Shown here: in pieces, positions 1 through 11,000 of the stretch
How the letters are laid out: each line of letters begins with the position of its first letter
Numbering within the stretch: the first letter of the stretch is position 1
Assembly (NCBI RefSeq): GCF_004193775.1
Contig: NC_041011.1
Location: 40,245,167 to 40,309,166, forward strand
Source: Glycine soja
Lineage: Eukaryota; Streptophyta; Magnoliopsida; Fabales; Fabaceae
Direction of reading: 5' to 3'
DNA: 64,000 bases
Position numbers and translations under genes: made by a program
The notes under the pieces: model-generated
Databases searched by the model: none
What the model was told of the DNA's origin: nothing
Seen by the model: only the letters and a program-made list of their open reading frames with translations

Positions 1-279
1 TAGATAAAATGCATGAAGTTCTAATTCTAGATGTTTGCTTTGATGCATGTGCATAATCCAATCACTCTATTTCTAGCAATGATTTTATTAAAATATCTGT
101 ATTGATAAATATGAAGTTTACAATACATCTTTTGGCTTTTTAGGCCTATCAGGCTCTAACAAAGGGTTTAACTTCTCACAGCCATAAGGAGTCTTAGACT
201 TGAAAATGAGTTTAAAAGCTGATGGAAGAGAAAGGATGAAAAAAGGAAATAGAGAATGACGAGAGAGAAGAAAGAATTT

Positions 280-306
280 CCTAAGGGAGAGTTCTCATCC
301 CTTAGG
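280..306. repeat. Short perfect hairpin
   Basis: The arms CCTAAGGGA (280-288) and TCCCTTAGG (298-306) are perfectly complementary around a 9-nt loop. It is followed by a roughly 39-bp tandem duplication whose copies start at 353 and 392 with GACTCCCTTTTTATAG and GACTCTCTTTTTATAG. No gene is attached to it, so a terminator or regulatory role cannot be claimed. Confidence 0.5.
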
Positions 307-2980
307 TGTGTATTAGAGTGCTATGAGACTCGATGTCTTTTCTCTATGACTTGACTCCCTTTTTATAGCGGTTGGAATGAACTTGGGTTTGACTCTCTTT
401 TTATAGTTGTTGGAGTGGACTTGAGCCTAAAGCAAAAAATCTTCTTTATTTATATTTTTGATATTTTTTAGATTTTTTTTGCTTTTAATCCCTCATTTTC
501 ATATAAAGCCATAAATAAGAAAAATATCAATTCCTAATATTTAAGCAAAAAATAACTATTAAATAAATATTTTTAATATATTTTTATTATAAAAAATAGT
601 TCATACTTATCAAAATCCTCCAAATCAAAAACAAAAAATGAGAGCAAACTCCGAATGCTCCAACACTTTCAATAGTTGTAATTTTTCAAATTCCCTTAGC
701 TAAACCTTCTTGTATTTGTCATGCCTCACTTTTCCTCACAAGGCTTTAGTGTTTCTCTCTGCGCACAAGTATCTTGGGTGAGTGTTTAAATTTCTACGAC
801 CTGCAATTCATGTTCCTAGTTTTGCACTTGGTGAATGTGGCCGGGCTAATCAAAGAAATTATGGTTTTTATGAGATTTCAAAAATTAGGATTATAAGAGA
901 GCATTTATCCTAGAAAAACTTCCACTTATTCAACCTAGACTTACTTGTTTTTTAGCCTCAATTTTTTTCCAGCACTTATTTTGAAACTTTGGGCTTACAA
1001 GCTTTTTGAGGGTGCCTTATCGTATGTTGTTTTACCTTCCTGAGACAATTTCTTACCTTAATCCTCCCCCAAATTAGGGGCATATCATGACTAAAACCCC
1101 TATGCTCTCTTAAACCCTAAAACAAGGTGGTAGAAGATAATTAAAATAGGCTTAGGGGTTTTAAAAAAACATGATTATCATTTTTGGCTCAAATAAGGTG
1201 CAGGGATAAATTAAGTGTTTGAAAATAAAAAGAAACATGGTCTTGATCATTTTCACATAATGTAATTAATCCAATAGTCTAAGAATGATACAAAATTAGG
1301 AAATTAAAAACAGATGTGCTACTTCAAAGGACGGAAAGAAAACTAGTTTTGAACTGGGAGAAGTATCACTTCATAGTTCTGAACTGGACTGAAAGAAACA
1401 CACACAACGCGCACACACTAGGAGTCATATCAACAACTAAGAATTCTATTGTTTCCTTTGTTACAGAATCACTAGGCAATCCCGACGAGAAATGAACATA
1501 ATAAAATTAAAACCAAAACACATTAAGTACCTCGATCGATCCATGCTCGCATATGTTTCGAGAAGAATAAATGGAAGAACCTAACTTACCAGCAGGAATT
1601 ATAAGAAAAGGTGAAAATTCAGAGGAAAAAACAAGCATGTGAGTGAAAAATCTTGCAACAACAAAACATGGAGAATACGTGAGTGAGATGAGAAAATACT
1701 AAAATAAGCCAATGGAAAATGGGAATGAGATTCTTCACTATCACCTCTAACTTCTAATATTTATATGAGCACCCCAACTCTAGTGCATATAACTCTTGTG
1801 GTGACAGTCCACGACCATAACTATAACTACCATCATCACATCTAAGCTGTCCAACTTTTCATTGGTCAATTTTTTTTTGGTTAAATTATAATTTCAGTCT
1901 TCTTTTTTTTTACTTTTTTATTTGTGATATTTTAATTCTTATATTTAAAAAAATATAATTTTAGTTTGATCTTCAATTTCATATATGTTTATTTATATTT
2001 TTTATTTTAATTAATTAAATTATTTATTGATAATATCTTAAATAAATGTATTTAATTTAGTATTTGATTTCTCTAATGAAATAGAAGCTTAATGAAATAA
2101 AATAGAACAAAAGTCATAAAAACAAACATCCATGATCCATTTAATCTCTCTCCCCATGAAAATCCTCACATAAATATCATTCTGTACATCTCACTTACAA
2201 GGTTTGTGTCGGAGAATAATAAGAGCTAAAACTAAGATCAAACCCATAAGGCATCACTAATTGCATGTGTTGGAACAATAAAGTTCTCACACGCACTCAC
2301 ACGCATTCACTGTCACTCTATGTTAGAGAATAAGAGAAGATGATGACGAAATTGATTGAGAGAAAATAGAGGGGACTTAGAATTGTAAAAAAAACTTCTG
2401 CATTCTCATGCACACTCTTGCACACTCTTCTTTTCATTGATGATCACTATTATTTTTATACACACTGCACATGTAGCTATTATAACAAACTTCATAGTTG
2501 TCAAACTAATTTCAAAATGAATCACTAACTAACTCCATCAACAATATGTAGTAATAAAAATGCATGGCGAACACTAACAACTTAACACATGCCGAATGAG
2601 AAGTTGATTTGCCTTGTTGCATCATCTTGATTTGCCACCCCTAACGACTTTAATTGGAATATAAGATAAAATAAAATTAAACTATCTTTCAATCATACAT
2701 TTCTATGTAATTAAAAATTAGAGTTTTACCATAATTATTTTAAAAGTTATGTCTAAAGCTATTTTTAATAAGTTAATATTGTAAGCATCTTTAGAAATGT
2801 GTCAAACTAGGCAATGTTATATCATACAAAAAGAAAGTTATGAATTCATGGCTCCATTATAATAATTTGCACGGTAAATAAACTAAATAAACTGTAGAAG
2901 CACATTAGGATTAGTCTAATGGTAAAAAAATTGGATAATTTACACAAAGTTAGAGTTAAAAAGTATTTTTGTAAACTGAC

Positions 2981-2985
<5 letters not shown>

Positions 2986-3022
<37 letters not shown>
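2986..3022. repeat. (TA)n microsatellite
   Basis: An uninterrupted TA dinucleotide run of about 37 bp in intergenic DNA. Similar runs lie at 3329-3361, 15231-15275, 31742-31783, 57709-57728 and 59919-59945. Confidence 0.9.
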
Positions 3023-3028
<6 letters not shown>

Positions 3029-3326
3029 TATTGTTCACACATGTATTTTTATTTTTATTCAAAGTCAATTATATCCAAAACATAATTAGACACTAAATAT
3101 GAACATCTTTTTCAAATAAAATTTAAAACATTGATTTATCTTGCTACAAGAAATTACTTCCACTAGATCCAACTATGGTTGGTATATAATGCATTTAATT
3201 TTGATAAACTATTCACATAAAGTTTATTTATACTGTTAATCAATAAAAAATTATGTTAACTACAAAACTCAATAATCTTATTATATATGTAAGTCACAAT
3301 TGAATGACTATAAAAAAAATATTTAC

Positions 3327-3328
<2 letters not shown>

Positions 3329-3361
<33 letters not shown>
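3329..3361. repeat. (TA)n microsatellite
   Basis: An uninterrupted TA run of about 33 bp, 300 bp from the run at 2986. Confidence 0.9.
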
Positions 3362-3365
<4 letters not shown>

Positions 3366-4191
3366 TTGATGTATAACATATGACAAATACATGCTCCTTA
3401 TTCATTTGTTTCACCAATTCACCATACTTTATCACTTGTTATTCACTTGTTGAAATATATGATGAGAATCTTATTATATCAGCTAAAAGAAGTTTCTTAT
3501 TATAAACAACTAAGTCGATGTTTGTAAATCAGGTGGAAAAAAAATTGAGATAAAAATGTTTTGTAAAAGAATCAGAACTCTTAATTTTATTTTACTTTTG
3601 CATTGAAAAACCAAACATGTACCAACTTTCATCAACCGCAAACTGAACATGACGTAAATATAAGAATAATTGGGTTTTTAGTATTCTAAAATTTTAAATT
3701 TATGTTTTACATCTTTATAAAAAAAATTATTTAATCCCTCATTTATTTTTATTCATTGCTACTAATCCCTAAGAGGCTAAAACAGGCCAAAACTAATTCT
3801 TGAAAAGGATTAATATTGAAGAATAAAATAAAAGAGACTAAAAATGTTATAAAAAAATTATAGTGATTAAAAACAAAAGTCTAAAATTTCAGAGGGATTA
3901 GAAACATAATTATCATCTTTAAAAAAATCACTTGATTCAATTTTTTAAATCAGAAAATAATCCGTCATAATTATAAATATTAAAAGTTTAATCCTTTCAT
4001 TCATTTATCATTTTAAAAAAATTCAGTCAAGATATTTTTCAAATAATCAAATCAAGTCAATCAAACTAATATACAATTCACTCAATTTTTTAAGGATCCA
4101 TTTATGTATTGAAATTGAAAATTAATGAAAAATGACTAAAATAAATATCATACGATTAAAATCTTACGAGATTTGATATATTTTCCAAGGA

Positions 4192-4437
4192 TTAAATTAA
4201 GTCAGGTAAGTTTCGGATAACAATAGTTATAAACACATAAAACATTGAAATTAAAAATATTTGACCCCAATAGAAAACATTATGACAGGACATATGTATA
4301 ATTCCTTCCCAAGAAACATAACCATCAGCATTCAGCACACTTCCCTCGGGGCCTTTGTAGTAAGGTGCCACAACGTGCATCACCTGAGTGGCCGACGCAA
4401 GAACTAAACATTTTAAAAAAACATTTTCCTAAGGAAA
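4192..4437 (-). other. Unassigned open frame with membrane-like C terminus
   Basis: The minus frame stays open from about 4437 down to a stop at 4192. It reads a mixed segment (motif VVAPYYKGPEGSVLNADGY) and then a hydrophobic stretch rich in Phe, Ile and Val that could span a membrane. The composition is less A+T-driven than in neighbouring spurious frames, so it may be a pseudo-exon or the last exon of a membrane protein. I do not recognise the family, no partner exon was found, and it lies only about 650 bp beyond the stop of the RFI2-like gene on the same strand. Confidence 0.25.
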
Positions 4438-5092
4438 CAAAAAAAATTTATGCACGTCACCCTACATTACACCACTAGTAGAAGTGATAATGAAAAAACA
4501 AAATAAAAAAACTTGTTTTTAGTAATTGGTTTTGAAATAATATTTTATAAGAAAACCAGTTATACGATTGTTTTAAAACCAGCCTTTGAACTCCTATTAT
4601 TCCGAGGTATGGTAGTTCTCATGCGAGTTCCATTACCATATACCTTGGCTCAATTCTTGCACAACAGTTTACAAATCACTCTTGCCATGGAGTAGAAGTA
4701 AAATTGTATTCTCAATACACAGCATTTGCATGAGCGTTGTTATCAAACATAAATAGTTGACCCACTACAAATCCAGCCACAGCTGCTTTCGTCCACTTGA
4801 TTCACCACTTGAAATCACAACGTCCCAGCATTTCTTCCAAAACCTGATTTCCCCAACTAGATATACCATCTTATTTTATGCCCACCGGGGCAAATAAACT
4901 AGAGGAAGCAAATGTCCATCACACCGGTGGCTATGGAAAAATCAATTCCAAGGCCAGCCAGAGTATATAGTCTGTCATAACAGGACAGACCCAAAGGCCG
5001 AAGTGCCAAAGCAATATGTAACATTTTTCAAAGCATACATAACTTTCCATAGTAATGGTAGTTTGCTTCACAGTGAACAGGATACAAGTGTA

Positions 5093-8000
5093 TTACCGAT
5101 TTTGTGAAGGCATTCTATCTGATCCGTGCCTTAAACGAAAGCTGCTGGACCTGGTAGCTGGGTCTGACCGGCTGGTAGCCTGGTGGTATGCTCTCCAACC
5201 TGAATCTCTATCAACATGGTTCAATGATAATGAAGGCAAGTGGTCTCTTTCCCAAGCATGGAAGTGATTTGGTAGATGATGATTTTCTTCTTGAAAATTG
5301 CGTCCTGATGAACTTGATGGGATAAGAAAGAAGCCACCACCTTGGTCTGGCGATGTGGCCATTGGAGCTAATTGAGCTGGTCCATTATGACTACTGGATC
5401 TTCGGGTGCCAGAAGCGATAGGTGTCCGCATTGTGGTTGAATTAGGAGGTTGCTGTGGTTGATAGTATGCCTGAAGAGCCTGGACTCTATCACGGGCACG
5501 AGCATTGCTACCAGGATAAGGAGGGATCATTGAGGAAGCAACCGAGCTCCCCGCTCTGGCAGCAGAACTGCAGAAATTAATGCATTGAAAGTTGTACAAC
5601 TGCAGAAATTAATCCATTGAAAGTTGTAACCCCAAAATGTGCATGGAATATCAATCATATGACCTGAGCATATTTCACTAGCCAGTGACGATTCTGAGAT
5701 CCATCACTTTTCATCTTTTATAACCAAAAGTCATAGTGCATTTAATGTGATAAGCAGAGTATATATAATGGTTTAGCTCACTCATCAAATTAAACTTGAA
5801 CAAGTATTACTTACACTCATGCAAAAAAAAAAAGAGAATAAAATTACTATGGTATGTCAACTCTAAAGTGGTACCTGTGACCAACAAGGAAGGGATGCAT
5901 AAAAGATCCTGATCTTGGTACATCCGAACCACCCCTGGCTGGCCTTTGACTACCAGGGGATACTGATGGCTGATCTGCAGCAACTAGACGACTACTTGCT
6001 GTAGAGAAAGGAGGGGAGTGGTGTTCCCAACTGCGATAATGAAGATCAACAGCAGGAAATGTGTAGGAAGTTGGCATGTCACTGGGCACAGATGAGCCAT
6101 TCCAATGGTTGAAGTTTGAAGCTTCTGATACAGTTCCACCAGAATTGGAGGAGGATGGATGTATTGGTCCAAAGTAAGCAATATACGGGCAAGGATGACT
6201 GGCAGATGACACAGCTGTATGTTCAGCAAATATGGCATGTTGTCCCAATACATCATGATCTGCATCTCATCATTCCAGTTAATTAATAGTTTCAGTGCAA
6301 TGTAAACATCAACTTAAAGAAAATGGAGAAGCTGATTAGCTAGAAAAGGGATCTCTTACACGCAGATGATGAAAATTCCCCTTCCCTGGAAAAATCAGGA
6401 ACATAAATATTAGATGAATAAAAATCCTACCATTTCAGTGTGTGTGTGTGTGTGGGGGGGGGGGGGGATTGAAAGGTAAAATATAATTATTCTTCAACAA
6501 AAAAATGCACAGTTAACTCATCCTAACCATCTTCAACCTGCATGTTGAGAAGGCAATATGATGGGTGGAAGGGGGTCTTTTTGAGGGTTGGTGAGGAAAG
6601 AGGTGAGTCACTATGGTGGAATGATTTGAAAAAGGTGTGTGGTGGGGGAGGGAGCCTTAATTGGTTTGATGAAGGGATGAGTTGGGAGATTGGTGAGGGA
6701 GATCAATGTCGGTTTTGGAAAGATGAGTCGCTTGGTGGGAAGTGTTTGGCAGACCTTTTTCCCCGGTTGTATCTCATTTGACTACAGCAAGAGGAGGTTA
6801 TAGGTGGGGTGGGTAGTTGGAATGATGAGAGATATGGTGTTGGGATTTAAAATGGAGAACTTTTGAATGGGAAAATAATCTCATCCTTGATTTACATAAA
6901 TTGTGAAATGTTCAGGTAAAGAGGAACATCATGGATTTTAGGAGATGGAGGCATGATAATACGGGATTTTACTCTACTAATTTGCCATACAAGTTGCTAA
7001 TTTCTGCCGGGGTTGAGGAGCAAGTCGACACCTTTCCTTTATTGTGGAAGTTGAAGATACCAACTAAAGTGGCATTCATGGTGTGGAGGGCTCTCAGCAA
7101 TCGTTTACCATCGAAGGACAATTTGAAGAAACCCAATGTGATCAATGAGGAGGCCAAGCTGATGTGTGGTACATGTCAACATGATTTTGAATCAACTCAA
7201 CATTTGTTTTTATCGTGCAAAAGTGGCAACGCAAATATGGCTAAAATGTTATGCTTGGACATCCCCAACATTTTCCACTGTCCAACATGGAGATTTAGTG
7301 GGCCATCTCAAGCAATTTGCAGGTGTGGTTTCATGTAAGAAAGAAAGCGAGATGTGGCAAACTTTATGGTGTGCACTAATTTTCTGCATACGGAGGGCGA
7401 GAAATAACAAGATTTTCAACAATATTGAAGTGGACATTCTGAAATTGATGGAGGATATAAAATTTCAATCCTGGTCATGGCTATATCATCAACAACCGGG
7501 ATCTAATCATTCAATTGTGCTTTGGAGTGGCAATCCTGTGGCATCTATTGGAGGTGGGAAAGTGAAGCTGTGATGGTGAGTGTGGGTGGGTTCTCGGGTT
7601 AGCTACAGGGGCATATGTCATGTTGGTTGAATGTATATTCACGGGTAGTTCTAGAATATGTTGTAGGGATCTTTTTTATGGTCAGCTTTTGGAAGTTGAA
7701 GGTTATCTGGTATTTTAGTCATGTGTTGATTGAAATACAATATAACCTTTATGGAAACTCTTTTTGTACTTGGTACTTCTGGTAACTCTCACTTATCATT
7801 TTGCTGATAAAAAAAAATCTTGGCAGCATTCAACACAGTACAAAATATATAGCATTATTCTATTCCCCCTTTAACATGGCAAGCCACAAGGAAAGCCAAC
7901 CTCACGAGTGAATCCCATTTTTACAGATCTAATTAGAGCACATTCATAGAGATAGGAAAACTATTTTGTGGTTCAACAAAATATGATGCAACAACCAAGA

Positions 8001-11000
8001 CAGCAATATTAAATTCAATAACAAGTATGCAACAGGCCTTCATTTTGGCAAGAAACAAAGTGAAATATTGCCAAGAATATAAGAAATATGAACCAAACTT
8101 GAAAGAATAACAGGGCTTTCTGTTGGGGTTGGAAAAAACTATTCATACTAAATTAGCCAATCACATTACTAAAGAAGAAGAAAAAGAAGAAAGGAAGGGG
8201 GTACTTCAAAGTTTAGCATTCCAAAAGATTAGGGTGGTAGCAAGGCTGCCAGGGCATAGGACAAGGTGAAAAAACTGGACTAGAAAATAAGGTATAAGTA
8301 TAACTATAATTTTTATTACTAAAGAGAATCAATCTCTGCCCAGGTATCAATGATAAAGAACAGATATGTTGTACAAGGAATTCTCACCCTTACCCAGTCA
8401 TTTGAGATCTGGATTCTCCCACTTAATTTCCTTCTCACAATTCTCAACTGACTCTAGCTAACTCCCCTTTTATTACCAAACAGAAGTAGATATTTTGTTA
8501 ACAGAAATGGAGAAGTAGTTATTCTGTTAACAGAAATGGGTTCTAATACCCTACAATCATCTTATTCTTCCTGACCTAGACCCTAACCAAAGCCCCATCT
8601 TGTATCCATCCTTGATTTAAATTAAAATGCAATATGATCTTAAACCATCAAAATTTACAAGGGTGAATATACACCTTCACTTGCTCACTGTAGAATCAAT
8701 CTCATTTTAGAAGAGCTATTTCTCAAAGCACACAAGACAGGCTCCTCTTTTTCTTTTTTGGGTTATACAGTAAGCACAGATGACAGACTCCATTACAAGT
8801 TAAAACTCAAATGCTGATTATGCTGTTTCACTAAACTTAAGACATTTCTACCAAAATTGGACAGATCCATTATGATTATTAAGACTCCCAAGTCTGGTAT
8901 AGCTACTAGACCAAAAGTTATATTCTGTATTTAAACAACTGGAAATAAAGAAGTTCCATGTAAACAAACACTTAAAGGAGCAACTAAGTATGTGTTTGTA
9001 TATGCATCTATTATCCACATTTCATATCAAATTCCCTAAAAAATGCAAAAGCTAGTATTAGTTGCTTCAATTTTAATTTTCAATTCACAACCAAACACTT
9101 GGTAAGAAGCTAACTCTTAAATTTTTACTGATGCTACTGTCTTCAAAATTGTGAGGCTCCTCAAGATTTCCACTATTCTTTCTAACAGTTTTCTCTTATG
9201 TATCAAAATGGTGGTTTTAAATAGCCAGGACTTCAGAGTTCAGATTTACTAATACCATCCATAGCTTTAACCACATTTGACTTTAATCAACCTAATTAGG
9301 TTCCATATTAAAATTAAAACATTTTACTTCAATGTATTTGTTGGAAAGTGAGCTTAATTACACTCACCCTAGCCCACCTTAGTTGCAGCCTTTTTGGGGG
9401 TTGCCTTAATTGCAAGCCTCAAGGGTGGTGGATTAGTCCAAAGTCGACTAAAGAAATGGCTTAAATAGAGCTTATAAAGTTTGGGCATTCTTCACCTTAC
9501 AAGCCAATTTTTAGACCAAATTTTAAGATGGTATCAAAGTTTATCTTAGAACTATTGTTGGGTTACCTACATTGCCACGCTACAGGCTGGTAGCCCTAGA
9601 CATGTGGGGGGAGTGTTGGAAAGCTGCCTTAATTGCGGTCAGACCTAGCTCACTTTAGTTGCAGCCACTTTGGGGGCTTTCTTAATGGTGGGTTAGTCCC
9701 GCATCGGCTAGAGATATGACTTCAATATAAAGCTTGGGCAGCCCTCGCCTTACAAGCCAGTTTTATGGGATTGATTTAGGCCCTAACACCAAATTCTACG
9801 AGTAATGCTTTTCATTGCAACAGCCATTTATAATATATGGTTAATGTGATATGTGAAAAGATATATAATTAAAAAAAGTCAAATAATGAATGGTTAAAGT
9901 CACACACACAACTCAAAGTGTCTTCAAATCAGTATTCCCAAAAATCCAATACATGTTATCTTTTAATGCACAAAAACGAAGTCTAGACACTATAAAGAAC
10001 AAAAGAATACAGCAAATGACAAGTCCAAGTCTATGAATTAAAATAGATATTAATTTTTATGCAATTAGGCTTACTCGAAGGATGATGGAAGTCGTGCCAG
10101 GTTGCCAAAAGGGCACCAATGAACTCCAAAGGACTGCAGAAACCATGTAGTTAAAAAAATTAGTCAAAATGGTGGGCAAAATATTATTTATCCACATAAC
10201 AAAAAGGAACAATAAATAACTTCAATTGAAACAGGCAATACCAACCTTGAAAGTCAAAGTCCAACTACTAATAAATAGGAAAACGAATTTCATCTAGATT
10301 TATCAACTTATAAATGCAATGGAGGGAAACAATGAACCAGCAGATATTAGTGGTACGGTAAGAGTTGAAGACTGAAAGAAGAAAAGTAGAGGAATGGAAG
10401 GCATAAGGCAGAAGGAGCTAAAATTCAGATCAGGTCAAAGGTTATTGTGACATAATATTGAGTAGTATCCCCTTTTTCTTAAATCTAGATGATAACTTTA
10501 CTTTTGCTCCTGTTCTATAATTCATACAATTTTATGTAGCACATAGCTAAATGCCTTCCCAGTAAAACATTTCAGGAAAAAACCTTATTGATAAAACCAA
10601 GCAAAGAACAAGTTTGCAATTTCTCTCTCTCTATAACACATACACACATAAACACCTAATCAATAAAGGAATTATTTATCAAGGCTGTGTTCAGAGGCAA
10701 GCATAAAATAAAACATAAACAAACCATAAGTTAACTGGACTATTACCATCTCAGAGTAGCTAAGATCATAAAGATCCTCATCGTGAGTCCACTCATCCAT
10801 GCTAAATTCAGGATATGAGCGACAACCATTAGCATATAGCCATTGACCTTTCTCAATCTTCCGACAATTAGGGCACTGCATTGCTCCTTTTATGTTGAAT
10901 GCTGAACCAATGCAATCTAAATATTGTAAAGTAATAATAAGCATAAGAATGCTAATATTCCATATATTGTTACCAACAAGAAATCAGTGTATGCAGAAAT

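Larger units (their letters stand above)
1..4191. other. A+T-rich intergenic stretch, no gene recognised
   Basis: No open frame or spliced coding signal stands out on either strand. Visible structures are a perfect 9-bp inverted repeat with a 9-bp loop at 280-306, a 39-bp tandem duplication near 353-430, and two (TA)n runs at 2986-3022 and 3329-3361. Poly-A and poly-T tracts are frequent. Confidence 0.6.

Noticed and set aside
2911..2960. A-box-like TTAGTCTAATGG as a SINE start
   Set aside because: No B-box match follows at the expected distance, and no tail or target duplication is seen.
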